A DNA stretch of 64,000 nt from Ilyomonas sp965277535 (GCA_965277535.1 OZ255825.1:3100001-3164000), one strand, 5' to 3'. Positions 54,261 to 63,565 are shown, counted from the first letter of the stretch. Translations and numbers: made by a program. Notes: generated from the letters alone by a model not told the origin.

Positions 54261-56723
54261 TTATCGGATCAGTACAAATAGGCCGCTTTCCTTTGTTCTG
54301 TTACCACCAGCAAGTTGATACACTACATTCCAAATGTAAGTGCCGTTGGGTTCTTGCATTCCATTTACAGTTCCGCTCCAACCTCTTTCCGCATCTGTGC
54401 TTTCAAAAACCTTTTGTCCCCAGCGGTTATAAAGTTCCATTCTAAATGAAGTAAGACTACCAAATACCTTAGGTTTGAACACATCATTCAAACCATTACC
54501 ATCAGGTGAAAATGCGGTTGGAAAACGGACTGCTGAATAACAATCTTTGGTAAAAATTTTTGTTGATAGCTGCCAGTAACATTCATATTTGTCTTCTACC
54601 TGTACTTCATACACTCCACTTTTATGTATGGTAATGCTAGAGTTGGTTTCACCGGTTGACCAATGGTAAGATATAAAAGAGGCAGAGGGGGCAAGCAAAA
54701 GAGATTGGTAACTACACAGAGTTGTATCCTTTGGCAAACCTCCTTCCGGCTGTTTTATCTGTTGATTAATGGTAAGTGTATCGCTGTTTCTGCATCCGTT
54801 TTTATCCTTTACGGAAGCCCAATAAACACCCGGCTGATTTATTGTATACGATGCCCCTGCCGAGCCATCCTGCCATTCGATTGCCTGCATATCTGAAGGC
54901 ACGGTTAGAATGAGAGAATCCTTTCCACACAAAACCGTAGCTGTTGTCCAGTTGAAATAGGGAAGTGTGTAAATCTGAACAATACGAATCGTGTCAGAGG
55001 TTTTGCAATTGTTTGCATCTGTTACGGTTACTGAATAAAAACCAGCATTGCGAATGCTTTTGTATTGCGTTGTATCTCCCGTGCTCCATTGGTAGCTTTT
55101 TCTGTTAGCACCTGCATTTAATGTCAGTGGGGTATTGGCGCAAAAGCTAGTATCATTACCCAAAAAAACGGCAGGCAGTTCATGCACATTGAGAGATACA
55201 ATCTGGTTAATGGAACAAGTGGCAGATACAGTGTATTGTAGAAAAGCATTGCCGGCATTAATACCATGAAGTAAAGAAGAAGTGTCAACATCTGCAATAC
55301 TGTTATTGCTGCTTGTCCAAACACCATTGTCTGTTTGTTTTTGCAGCAAAAACAAACTTCCCTTACACACATCTATCGTCTCTCTTTCTGCATTGGCATC
55401 ACTTACATTGTGTACAGTAACAAGATGGTTATCTACTGTTGTGCTGCACCCTTCTATAAGTATGGTATAAGAAATTTGGGCAGCGCCAACCGACAAACCA
55501 CTAACCATGCCTGTTGCATCAATAGAAGCCACAGAAGGGTTATTGCTTTCCCATTTGCCGTTAAAGGCTTCGTTGGTTAATTGGATGGTACTATTCATAC
55601 AAATATCCGAACTGCCGGTTATGTGGTTGGGTTTATCCGGAGTTACTTTTCTGATTGCGCGGTTATAGTCATCGGCAATGTACATTACTCCTTTTGCATC
55701 TACATACACATCCCAGGGGCGGTTCAAAGAAGCTTGCAAAGCCAGTCCGCAATCTCCTGAATAACCAGCCTCTCCATTTCCTGCCACTGTGGTAATGATT
55801 CCATGCGTATCTACCTTTCTGATCACATGATTAAAGAGATCGGCGATGTAAAGGTTGCCTTGTTGATCAAAACAAATACCCATTGGGTTCCAAAGTTCCG
55901 CTTCCCTTGCTGGTCCGCCGTCACCTGTGTATCCCATAGGCGCTGCCTGGTTTCCGAAGTGATGCATCCCTGCCACTCTTGTAATGATGTGGGTGGTTAA
56001 ATTCAATTTTAAAACAGTATTTTCTCCGTAAGAGGCAATGTACAAATCGCCTTCCGGTCCCCACGCCAGATCATGAGGAAACGGTAAGGCTGCATCGGTA
56101 GCCAATACACTGTCATCTTCCAGGCCGGGATAAGCACCGCCTGCCACGGTATAAATCAACCCTGTTGCCGCATCCACTTTTCTTACTCTGCCATCGTTGG
56201 TATCGGCAATATAAACGTTGCCGCTGTCATCCACAGCCAAACCGCCCGGGTCGTCAAGCCATGCACTTGTGGCAGGCGCATTTTCATCCCTGCCGTTTAC
56301 GTTATAATAGGTATTTTCATGATAGGGAATACCGGCTATAACCGTTACCGTTTTGGTTACCGCATCCATCTTCCTGATACAACAGCCACCAGCATCTGAA
56401 ACATACAGGTTCCCATGTTTATCAATGGCAACATTCGAAGGACCATAAAGACCCGGGAAAGGAAAAGTAGTAATCACATTTGTTTTTGTATCAATTTTTC
56501 GGATACATGAGTTGTTTTGGTCTGCAATGTAAAGGTTACCGGCTGTGTCTTCTGTAAGACCTATGGGGCTGCCTAAGGTGCTGTTTACCGACAAGCCACC
56601 ATCACCGGTGTAACCAATGGTTCCGTTACCGGCATAAGTGGTGATGATTTGTGCACCGCTTTGTTTACATGCAATCAGTAAAAGAATAAGCAACAAAGTG
56701 AGTTTGGAAGAAAAGAAAGCCAT
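54261..56723 (-). CDS. Surface protein with NHL repeats, Ig-like domain and type B T9SS sorting domain
   Basis: A protein of 820 residues with signal peptide (about 1-24). Residues 25-360 are NHL propeller repeats (DTAGNLYIADQNNSCIRKID, DDSGNVYIADTNDGRVRKVD and others, about every 55 residues). BIG2-like (NGKWESNNPSVASIDATGMV) and PKD/Ig-like domains follow, including repeats QWSTGDTTQY and HWSTGETNSS. The C-terminal 85 residues (FPTAFSPDGNGLNDVFKPKV, then LYNRWGQKVFES) are the gliding-motility (CHU_C) type B sorting domain, so it is exported by type IX secretion. It contains the palindromic pair of 11-mers at 55334-55356. Confidence 0.88.
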   Translation of the reverse strand: MAFFSSKLTLLLILLLIACKQSGAQIITTYAGNGTIGYTGDGGLSVNSTLGSPIGLTEDTAGNLYIADQNNSCIRKIDTKTNVITTFPFPGLYGPSNVAIDKHGNLYVSDAGGCCIRKMDAVTKTVTVIAGIPYHENTYYNVNGRDENAPATSAWLDDPGGLAVDDSGNVYIADTNDGRVRKVDAATGLIYTVAGGAYPGLEDDSVLATDAALPFPHDLAWGPEGDLYIASYGENTVLKLNLTTHIITRVAGMHHFGNQAAPMGYTGDGGPAREAELWNPMGICFDQQGNLYIADLFNHVIRKVDTHGIITTVAGNGEAGYSGDCGLALQASLNRPWDVYVDAKGVMYIADDYNRAIRKVTPDKPNHITGSSDICMNSTIQLTNEAFNGKWESNNPSVASIDATGMVSGLSVGAAQISYTILIEGCSTTVDNHLVTVHNVSDANAERETIDVCKGSLFLLQKQTDNGVWTSSNNSIADVDTSSLLHGINAGNAFLQYTVSATCSINQIVSLNVHELPAVFLGNDTSFCANTPLTLNAGANRKSYQWSTGDTTQYKSIRNAGFYSVTVTDANNCKTSDTIRIVQIYTLPYFNWTTATVLCGKDSLILTVPSDMQAIEWQDGSAGASYTINQPGVYWASVKDKNGCRNSDTLTINQQIKQPEGGLPKDTTLCSYQSLLLAPSASFISYHWSTGETNSSITIHKSGVYEVQVEDKYECYWQLSTKIFTKDCYSAVRFPTAFSPDGNGLNDVFKPKVFGSLTSFRMELYNRWGQKVFESTDAERGWSGTVNGMQEPNGTYIWNVVYQLAGGNRTKESGLFVLIR

Positions 56724-56763
56724 TGGATAATTAAGATGATAAGCAGTTGATGATTGTAAGCTT

Positions 56764-56791
56764 CAAAAATAAGAAGATTGAATAAAAACAA
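56764..56791 (-). promoter_or_regulatory. Candidate promoter of the NHL-repeat gene
   Basis: TATTTTTG on the minus strand (56764-56771) matches TANNTTTG; TTG at 56789-56791 is a -33 candidate. Confidence 0.5.
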
Positions 56792-57070
56792 TTGTTCTGT
56801 TCTTTTCTTTAATTGAATTTTAAACGGGCATGTATGTTTTACAATTTTACTTTACTGATTAGAACTTATGCATCATCTTCTCATAGGGGAACGATGCCGT
56901 ATGATAGAAATCTCTTGCTCTTCCCAATCAACCTTTTATAAGATGACCTCGAACCATAGACAATGATTTTATTTTGTGGAAAGGAAACATAGGCAAAAAC
57001 AAATTTAAAATCCTGCCTCCGCAGGAAGCACTGTTTGGCTTCAATCTTCTTTCCTGTTTACACTTTCCAC
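56792..57070. other. Gap between the NHL gene and the esterase gene
   Basis: Within the gap of about 350 bases (56724-57070), TCCTGC-CTCC-GCAGGA (57011-57026) forms a small hairpin near the end of the esterase gene and a GCAAAAACAAA site lies at 56993-57003. No gene supported. Confidence 0.45.
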
Positions 57071-57835
57071 TCACTTATGCTGCCTGAACAACCACTCCAT
57101 CATGTGCTCATCACTATAAGCTGCCAGCCATGAAAAGTGCCCGGTTTCGGGATAAATGGTAAGCCCCGGATGTGCACCCGCTTTCAGTAAAGCTGCATTC
57201 ATCTCAACCGAGTTCGCTGTATTCACAGCAGGGTCTTCCGCACCATGAAACATCCACATCGGTATATGTGCAATGAGGGATGCTTTTGAAAGATCACCGC
57301 CGCCACAAACCGGTACAGCAGCCGCAAACAAATGCGGATACCGCTCAATCGCGTCAAACGTGCCATAGCCACCCATTGATAGCCCGGTTATATAAATGCG
57401 GTTGCTATCCACCGGCATTTTAGTAACGGTTTGTTTAATCAGTTCAATCAACAACTGCATAGGTTTACTAGGTGTGGGTAGCAACTCCATCACTGTATTA
57501 TTGGGGGTGCGCTTTGTATTTGACCAGGATTGAGCCAGCGGACATTGCGGCGCAATAACAATGGCAGGATGCTCTACCATATTTTTATCTGACGCAAAGT
57601 TCTGAACGCCCCATTTTAGCTGCGCTTCGTTATCACTGCCTCTTTCGCCCGAACCATGTAAAAAAATAACCAAAGGATACTTGCGAAGTGTATCTGCATC
57701 TGGAAACAATAGCCTATAATTTAATGTATCGCCATTGCGTATGTATTGGTTTTTACTAAACCGATCTTGTTGTGCAGTAGCGCGGTATTGTAATACAAAG
57801 AAAGCAAGCGCAAAAAGTAGAAAGTAGATTCTCAT
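57071..57835 (-). CDS. Secreted alpha/beta-hydrolase (esterase/phospholipase-like)
   Basis: A protein of 254 residues with signal peptide (MRIYFLLFALAFFVLQYRAT). The oxyanion-region FLHGSGERGSDN lies near 58-69, the nucleophile elbow GLSMGG has Ser153, and the acid and base are likely Asp206 (FHGAEDPAVN) and His238 (PETGHFSW). It resembles the prolyl-oligopeptidase-related dienelactone or feruloyl esterase group, common in Bacteroidota glycan degradation. Possible link to the neighbouring GH78 gene, but the NHL gene separates them. Confidence 0.85.
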   Translation of the reverse strand: MRIYFLLFALAFFVLQYRATAQQDRFSKNQYIRNGDTLNYRLLFPDADTLRKYPLVIFLHGSGERGSDNEAQLKWGVQNFASDKNMVEHPAIVIAPQCPLAQSWSNTKRTPNNTVMELLPTPSKPMQLLIELIKQTVTKMPVDSNRIYITGLSMGGYGTFDAIERYPHLFAAAVPVCGGGDLSKASLIAHIPMWMFHGAEDPAVNTANSVEMNAALLKAGAHPGLTIYPETGHFSWLAAYSDEHMMEWLFRQHK

Positions 57836-57973
57836 ACAGCTTTTTAGGATGAAAGTAATACAAATGGGCTACCCTTCTATCCAGTTGCAGAATAATTGCT
57901 GAGTTCTTTTATTGAGCGGACGTTTTACAAAGAGAGGCAGGAGCGGGACGCTTGCAGCAGAAGAAGGGCTTAG

Positions 57974-58345
57974 TTATATTTTAGAGCGGTAATAATCATC
58001 CTTATCTGTCAACACTTTTTTCCATTGGCGCTGATGGCTCTCCCTCCATTTGGCATCGGGATGAACCGCCCAGTTTACCTTCGCTAACTGCTCTCTTACA
58101 AACGCTCTTTGCTCGGTATGAACATACATCGGGTGCTGGTAATACCATAGCGGGTCTTTTACCAGCATTTGCCAGAATTGTGCAAAAGAAGCATACGCCG
58201 TTTCAAATATTTTTATTTCATCCCGGTCATCATCGTAAGTGCTGTGCTGGTATTGAAAAGTATCGTTGCCTGCCTCGTCTTTTACCCTGTACAGGCTGCC
58301 ACCGCTCTTTTCCGTGCTGATGTCGAAATACAATTCTTTTTGCAT
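57974..58345 (-). CDS. Conserved-looking small soluble protein, unknown
   Basis: A protein of 123 residues from the ATG at 58343-58345 (MQKELYFDISTEKSGGSLYR). The longer in-frame start adds a hydrophobic stretch without charge balance that is probably untranslated. The sequence is rich in aromatic and charged residues (FAQFWQMLVKDPLWYYQHPM, then WAVHPDAKWRESHQRQWKKV). I do not recognise the family. It lies beside the AT-rich defence island but keeps the base composition of the main genome. Confidence 0.65.
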   Translation of the reverse strand: MQKELYFDISTEKSGGSLYRVKDEAGNDTFQYQHSTYDDDRDEIKIFETAYASFAQFWQMLVKDPLWYYQHPMYVHTEQRAFVREQLAKVNWAVHPDAKWRESHQRQWKKVLTDKDDYYRSKI

Positions 58346-58513
58346 GGTGTAAAGAAAAAGAATAGTAGGATAGAAGTACGGGAATGTTTTGTTGTTGGTG
58401 ATGTTCTTCACGAACAACGGGGAAAGAATCGAGAAAATCTTTTGCACATTAGCAGTTTACTACTTTTAAATCTATACTAAGAACAATAGATTTGCTTCTC
58501 CTAATTACTTTAT

Positions 58514-60103
58514 ATGGTTCAAGTAGAAGAATTGATGACGATTAAAGAAGCCAGCGAGTGGGCAACTGATTATTTAAGAAAATTGGTAACGCCAAACAAT
58601 ATTTCCTATTTAGTTCAATATGGTAGAGTTAAAAAAGTTGGTGAGAACGGTTCTACAAGAATTTTAAAAGAAGATTTGCTTAATTATTACCAATCTTATA
58701 ATGGTAGTAGAGAGGTTGTTTATAAAGATCAATTAGGAAGTGATTTAAATTGGGCGTTGTCATTTGACCAGTACAAAGAATCAGAAACTACCAAGCATGT
58801 TCACCGTCTTCATCCATATAAAGGCAAGTTTATTCCGCAGTTAGTAGAGTATTTCTTAAATGATAAGACAGATGACTTTAAGAAAGAAGTTTACTTTAAG
58901 AAAGGCGATATAATACTTGACCCCTTTTCTGGTAGTGGAACAACGATGGTTCAGTGCTCTGAATTAGGAATGAATGCTATTGGAATTGATATATCTGAGT
59001 TCAATGCTCTGATTGGGAATGCAAAGATTGCAAAATATGACCTTACTGATATTCAAATTGAAGTAAAAAGAATTACTTCTTTATTAAATAAGTTTCTTGT
59101 TTATTCACATACTATACAATTTGAGCAAGAGCTATTGAAAAAGCTTTACGATTTTAATCAAAAGTATTTTCCAGTACCTGAGTATAAGTACAATTTGAGG
59201 CAAGGAAAAATTAATGAGTTTGAATTCGGTTTTGCGAAAGAAAAAGAATTCAATCCAATTTATGATGAATTAGTCAATAAGTATAATATTAAACTAAGAC
59301 AAGACAAAGCAGCCAACTTCTTAGACAAATGGTACTCCCAACACATTCGCGAAGAAATTGAATTTGTCTTTAAAGAAATTCAAAAAGTACAAAACGAACG
59401 CACAAGAAAGATCCTAAAAATTATTTTAAGCAGAACCATTCGCAGTTGCCGAGCAACTACACATGCTGATCTTGCAACATTGGTTGAGCCAATCACTTCT
59501 ACCTATTATTGCTCTAAGCATGGTAAAATGTGCAAGCCTCTGTTTTCAATCTTAAAATGGTGGGGTACTTATACAAAAGACACTGTCAAAAGATTGTCTT
59601 TATTCAATAATTTAAGAACAACAGATACCCGGCAGTACTGCCTTACGGGAGATAGTCGAGCGATTGATATATTTCAAAGACTCGAAGTTGAATATCCTTC
59701 TTTTGGAGCATTGGCAAAGGAGAAAAAAATTAATGGTATTTTTTCTTCCCCTCCTTATGTGGGATTAATCGATTATCATGAGCAACATGCTTACGCTTAC
59801 GATTTGTTTGAATTTAAACGTAATGATGAGTTAGAAATAGGTCCTTTATTTAAAGGGCAAGGACGTGAAGCAAAGCAAAGCTATATAGAAGGCATCTCTG
59901 CAGTGTTGAATAATGCAAAGAAGTATTTGATTGAAGATTATAATATCTTTTTGGTTGCCAATGACAAATACAACATGTATCCAACAATTGCTGAGAATGC
60001 AGGAATGCAAATCGTAAATCAATTTAATCGCCCTGTTTTGAATAGGACTGAAAAAGATAAAGGAGCTTATTCAGAGATAATATTTCATTTAAAGAATAAA
60101 TAG
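58514..60103 (+). CDS. DNA methyltransferase of the restriction-modification operon
   Basis: A protein of 529 residues. Motif I is LDPFSGSGTTMVQCSELGMN near 135-154 (SAM binding), and the catalytic motif IV is SSPPYVGLIDYHE near 410-422, an SPPY-type motif of N4-cytosine or N6-adenine enzymes. The N-terminus (MTIKEASEWATDYLRK) looks like an excisionase/MerR-type HTH, possibly the target-recognition part. The region about 160-390 is the variable domain. It starts a three-gene AT-rich operon with AIPR 5 bases on and a TdeIII-like endonuclease. It protects host DNA; the target should be the endonuclease's (probably GGNCC-like), which is inference. Confidence 0.85.
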   Translation: MVQVEELMTIKEASEWATDYLRKLVTPNNISYLVQYGRVKKVGENGSTRILKEDLLNYYQSYNGSREVVYKDQLGSDLNWALSFDQYKESETTKHVHRLHPYKGKFIPQLVEYFLNDKTDDFKKEVYFKKGDIILDPFSGSGTTMVQCSELGMNAIGIDISEFNALIGNAKIAKYDLTDIQIEVKRITSLLNKFLVYSHTIQFEQELLKKLYDFNQKYFPVPEYKYNLRQGKINEFEFGFAKEKEFNPIYDELVNKYNIKLRQDKAANFLDKWYSQHIREEIEFVFKEIQKVQNERTRKILKIILSRTIRSCRATTHADLATLVEPITSTYYCSKHGKMCKPLFSILKWWGTYTKDTVKRLSLFNNLRTTDTRQYCLTGDSRAIDIFQRLEVEYPSFGALAKEKKINGIFSSPPYVGLIDYHEQHAYAYDLFEFKRNDELEIGPLFKGQGREAKQSYIEGISAVLNNAKKYLIEDYNIFLVANDKYNMYPTIAENAGMQIVNQFNRPVLNRTEKDKGAYSEIIFHLKNK

Positions 60104-60107
60104 CAAT

Positions 60108-61823
60108 ATGGTAAGGGATTTTGATATAGGATTAAAAGCAAAAATTAATATCTATTGTAAAAAATTTGGAATCAATAGTGCGAAAATTGATGAAAAGGAA
60201 ATGTTTGAGGGATTTTCTAATTATGTAGTTGTAAGTAACTTGGTACAAGACGATTTTACAGAAATAAATAAGGTATCTACAGGTAAGTCGAAAGGAATTG
60301 ACGGAATTGCAATAATCATTAACAATCAGATTATCAATGATGAGAGCGATTTAGATAAAATAGGAGAAAACGAAAGTATAAAAGTAAAAATATGCTTTAT
60401 ACAAGCTACTACTTTAAGCAGTTTTGATATTAAGAAGTTTCAAACTTTCAATGATGAGATAATCAATTTTCTAACTAAAAAATTGAAGATTGAACCATTT
60501 ACCGATATAATTCAAAAGTTGTTTGAAGAGGAAGGACGTTTTTTAGATAGAATGTCTGATACTCCTGAAATTGAAATTAATTTTTGTTCCGGAAAGACTA
60601 ATCATAGTATAACTCAACGAGAATTTGATATTGAAAAAGCTAAGTTTATAAATCGAAATGATTTTGAGTTTCAGTTTAGCTTAAAAGACATTCAAGTCCT
60701 TCAACACAAAAATCTTATTGAAAAATTTAATAGCATCGATAGCTTTTTACAAGTACTCATAAAGTTTAATCAAGAAATACAATTAGTTGAGAAAGATAAA
60801 ATTACTTTAAGTCTTCTATCAACTTTAAGCTTTAATGAACTGAAAAAAATCATAATCACTAAAGATAACATTTTAAGAGAAAAACTATTCGTAGAAAATG
60901 TTCGTTCAAAAGTTAAAGATTCTGATGTTAATAAGAATATTCTAGAGACACTTAGAAACGAAAACGATAGAAAGTACTTTATGTTTTTTAATAATGGCAT
61001 TACTATTCTTTGTGAAAGTATAAAAAGACATGAAGTAAAGCAAAATACCTACTATCTAAAACATCCACGGATTATTAATGGCTGTCAAACATCTCATATG
61101 CTCTTTGAGCACTATCTTACAAACCCTTCAGACTTGGATGAAATAGAAATATCGACAAAGGTTATTGCAACGCAAGATAAAAATTTAAAAAAGCAAATCA
61201 TTTTTGCTACTAATAATCAAAATCCAATTGACAAGGATTTAGAAACTTTAAATGATTTTCATAATCAACTTGAAGAATATTTTACTGGTAATAGTTATCA
61301 TGAAATATATTATGAAAGGCTTCGAGGTCAACATTCAGACATTAACCCACCATACAAAGTAATTGATAAAGAAAATATTGCTAAATCCTTTATTTCGATT
61401 TTCTTAAAACAACCTTATGAAATGAAGAGCAATTCTTTATCTAAAATTGAAAAATACAAAGAGAAGAAATCAATCTATAATGATGCAAGTAAGGAAGCTT
61501 TGAGTCAATATTTTCTATCAGGAGTTTACTATTATTTTCTAAATTATTATTTGGCTAATAATATAATTCAGCTAAAATCAAAGACAATGGATATGCATTT
61601 ATTATTAGTTTGCGATTTATTAATGAATAAAAAAGTAGGTACAACAGAGGAAAAATTAAAATATCTAATCGATAATAATAACTCCGAAGAATTATATAAA
61701 GTAGCCGTTCACGAACTTGAAAGCAAGACTTATCTTTTTGAGAGAAGGGGTTTTTACTCAGCGCCAAAAACGAGGCAGTTAATAAATGATTTAAATAATG
61801 GCATTATTGCAACAACAAATTGA
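60108..61823 (+). CDS. AIPR-family (abortive phage resistance) protein
   Basis: A protein of 571 residues. The AIPR (PF10592) core is visible as YFMFFNNGITILCESIKRHE near 287-306 and RIINGCQTSHMLFEHYL near 322-338, followed by STKVIATQDKNLKKQIIFAT and NNQNPID. The family is linked to abortive infection and DNA phosphorothioation or R-M loci; its biochemical action is not settled. It starts 5 bases after the methyltransferase stop and overlaps the endonuclease start by 26 bases, so it is tightly coupled inside the R-M operon. The AT content is clearly higher than elsewhere in the window. Confidence 0.87.
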   Translation: MVRDFDIGLKAKINIYCKKFGINSAKIDEKEMFEGFSNYVVVSNLVQDDFTEINKVSTGKSKGIDGIAIIINNQIINDESDLDKIGENESIKVKICFIQATTLSSFDIKKFQTFNDEIINFLTKKLKIEPFTDIIQKLFEEEGRFLDRMSDTPEIEINFCSGKTNHSITQREFDIEKAKFINRNDFEFQFSLKDIQVLQHKNLIEKFNSIDSFLQVLIKFNQEIQLVEKDKITLSLLSTLSFNELKKIIITKDNILREKLFVENVRSKVKDSDVNKNILETLRNENDRKYFMFFNNGITILCESIKRHEVKQNTYYLKHPRIINGCQTSHMLFEHYLTNPSDLDEIEISTKVIATQDKNLKKQIIFATNNQNPIDKDLETLNDFHNQLEEYFTGNSYHEIYYERLRGQHSDINPPYKVIDKENIAKSFISIFLKQPYEMKSNSLSKIEKYKEKKSIYNDASKEALSQYFLSGVYYYFLNYYLANNIIQLKSKTMDMHLLLVCDLLMNKKVGTTEEKLKYLIDNNNSEELYKVAVHELESKTYLFERRGFYSAPKTRQLINDLNNGIIATTN

Positions 61824-62577
61824 AACAGTTGAAAACGTTTTAAGAAACAGTCTTCGACACAAATTTCTTAATTATAACCCAGAGCCCGCTTCAATGCCTT
61901 TTCACACAAGGCTCTTAGGTAAAGATAGGATCGCATTGTTCTCTTTTATTCATTCACTGAATACAAACTTTGGTACAAGTATTTTTGAACCTGTGGCAAA
62001 AGCTATAGGTGCAGCTTCATTTAGAGAGGCAAGTGTTCAGCAAGTAGCTGGTATTGAGATTAGTCACGATGCAGCATTTGCCATTGAACATATAATGACT
62101 GAATTAACTACGGCTTCTTCCGAACCAAACAAATTGTCAGAAACAGAAGCAATTAGAAAATTTTGTCGAAGTGGAGGAATGAAAAAAATAAAGCCGACAA
62201 GAGTAGATATTAAGTTAATAGCCAATGATGATACAATTTATCTTTTTGATATAAAAACAGCAAAGCCAAATGCAGGTGGTTTTAAAGAATTTAAAAGAAC
62301 ACTGTTAGAATGGGTTGCAGCAACTTTAGCCAATAACCCTGCCGCAAAAATTAATACGCTGATTGCTATTCCATACAATCCTTATGAGCCACAACCCTAC
62401 AACCGCTGGACGATGCGTGGCATGCTTGATTTAAAACAAGAATTAAAAGTGGCAGAAGAGTTCTGGGATTTTTTAGGTGGAGAAGGTTGTTATAAACAAT
62501 TGCTCGACAGTTTTGAAAAAATAGGAATTGAATTAAGACCCGAAATAGATAATTACTTTAAGAAGTTTAATAAATAG
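61798..62577 (+). CDS. TdeIII-like type II restriction endonuclease
   Basis: A protein of 259 residues. A PD-(D/E)xK-type site is likely: Asp137 (VDIKLI) and DIK at 151-153 (YLFDIKTAKPNAGG), with FRE and EFKRTLLEW nearby. The whole protein resembles TdeIII/MjaII-type endonucleases, whose characterised members cut GGNCC; this identity is from memory of the family. The ATG lies 26 bases inside the AIPR gene, which suggests translational coupling and may limit its level relative to the methyltransferase. Confidence 0.8.
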   Translation: MALLQQQIETVENVLRNSLRHKFLNYNPEPASMPFHTRLLGKDRIALFSFIHSLNTNFGTSIFEPVAKAIGAASFREASVQQVAGIEISHDAAFAIEHIMTELTTASSEPNKLSETEAIRKFCRSGGMKKIKPTRVDIKLIANDDTIYLFDIKTAKPNAGGFKEFKRTLLEWVAATLANNPAAKINTLIAIPYNPYEPQPYNRWTMRGMLDLKQELKVAEEFWDFLGGEGCYKQLLDSFEKIGIELRPEIDNYFKKFNK

Positions 62578-62625
62578 GTTGTTTACCTGAATACGACATT
62601 AATTACTAAGCGTCCGCCCCCAACT

Positions 62626-62672
62626 CAGCGTAGATACAACCTACGCTGCACTTCTGAAGTAGCTTTCAGCTA
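62626..62672. repeat. Two REP-like hairpins after the restriction operon
   Basis: CAGCGTAG-ATACAAC-CTACGCTG (62626-62648) and GTAGC-TTTCA-GCTAC (62658-62672). Similar words (GTAGGTTC, CTACGG) appear in the 51341 element. The hairpins may act as terminator or boundary of the island. Confidence 0.6.
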
Positions 62673-62804
62673 CCCTTTGATTCTTTTCTCACCGTTTCAC
62701 CCAGCCCATCATTCAACACAACAACAGAATTCCAAATCTTATCTTCCATGTCGCCATCAAATAAAAAGCACAGATTTTGAAGTAAGACTTCATAAAACAA
62801 ACCT

Positions 62805-62999
62805 ATGAGCAACAACAAAAAAGACAACAGCGGTAGTGAAGGGGCTGATGGCAGCACCACTAAGCACAAAGGAGAAAGCCAGCAAAGCCACCAGAAAGGT
62901 GCGCCGAGTGTAAGTAAAAAAGATACCGGCAAACACACAAAAGACGAGTCGGGCGGTGCAGACCACAACACAACAAAGAAAGGGCAAAACAGCATTTAA
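62805..62999 (+). CDS. Small hydrophilic low-complexity protein
   Basis: A protein of 64 residues (MSNNKKDNSGSEGADGSTTK...). Almost only polar and charged residues, rich in K, S, G, T and H, with repeated TTKHKGESQQSHQK-like blocks; it is likely disordered. A strong terminator follows 8 bases after the stop, supporting a real transcription unit. Such proteins are common in Chitinophagaceae; function unknown. The long antisense frames across it are artefacts of its codon pattern. Confidence 0.6.
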   Translation: MSNNKKDNSGSEGADGSTTKHKGESQQSHQKGAPSVSKKDTGKHTKDESGGADHNTTKKGQNSI

Positions 63000-63007
63000 C
63001 CAACTGC

Positions 63008-63037
63008 AAAAAGCGCCTTTACTTCTAAGGCGCTTTT
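63008..63037. terminator. Terminator between the hydrophilic protein and the alkyltransferase-like gene
   Basis: AAAAAGCGCCTT pairs with AAGGCGCTTTTT over a 6-base loop. Convergent genes share it. Confidence 0.9.
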
Positions 63038-63078
63038 TGTTATGTTCTTTATAGTAAGGGGAAAAAAGGAGAAAACAT

Positions 63079-63453
63079 TTACAACCCCAACTCCACCGCC
63101 GGATCCCAAAACAGTTTGTCAAAATCTTTTACGGTATCATTCTCCACTACAATACCTTCCTTCTCCAACAATTCCTGCATCGAAGAAGGCGGATTAAAAT
63201 GCGCCTTGCCGCTTAAGATTCCCAGACGGTTAATCACGCGCTGCGCAGGCACTGGCGGAACCGCAGTATGAGCCCCATTCAACGCCCAGCCTACCATGCG
63301 TGCACTCAACTTTGTTCCCAGGTAAGAGGCAATGGCGCCGTAAGTAGTAACACGTCCGGCGGGAATTTGCCGCGCTACTTCCCACACATCTTCAAAAAAA
63401 GAAGCGTTTGGTTTTGCCGCTATTTCGGGCATTGATGTTTTGGTCTTTTTCAT
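63079..63453 (-). CDS. Alkyltransferase-like protein (MGMT-family DNA-binding domain, no acceptor Cys)
   Basis: A protein of 124 residues from the ATG at 63451-63453 (MKKTKTSMPEIAAKPNASFF), preferred because the upstream in-frame start enters a repeat element. FFEDVWEVARQIPAGRVTTY and GAIASYLG are the recognition helices of the MGMT DNA-binding domain. The active-site PCHR is replaced by PAQRV, so it cannot accept alkyl groups; this is the pattern of ATL proteins, which bind O6-alkylguanine and direct repair. Confidence 0.87.
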   Translation of the reverse strand: MKKTKTSMPEIAAKPNASFFEDVWEVARQIPAGRVTTYGAIASYLGTKLSARMVGWALNGAHTAVPPVPAQRVINRLGILSGKAHFNPPSSMQELLEKEGIVVENDTVKDFDKLFWDPAVELGL

Positions 63454-63477
63454 CAGTACAATTTGTTGTTTGGATTT

Positions 63478-63565
63478 GAACCACAAAGGCACGAAGGAAT
63501 GAAGCTACACGAAGTATTTTTATTCTTTTTTGTGAACCTTTGTGTTCTCCGTGTCTCCGTGGTTC
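63478..63565. repeat. Imperfect palindrome of the CTTTGTGGTTC family, copy 2
   Basis: The left arm GAACCACAAAGGCACGAAGG and the right arm ending CTCCGTGTCTCCGTGGTTC pair; the centre contains GTGAACCTTTGTGTTCTCC. It overlaps the 3' end of the DUF5522 gene. Confidence 0.7.

Noticed and set aside
58346..58447. N-terminal extension of the 123-residue protein
   Set aside because: The extension would add a non-conserved-looking hydrophobic stretch, and the internal ATG gives a compact soluble protein.
62666..63122. Two antisense frames (109 and 110 residues) over the small hydrophilic protein
   Set aside because: They have hydrophobic, Cys-rich, biologically odd composition created by the repetitive codons of the sense gene, and cross a terminator. 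The sense frame has an ATG after a gap and a terminator just behind its stop.
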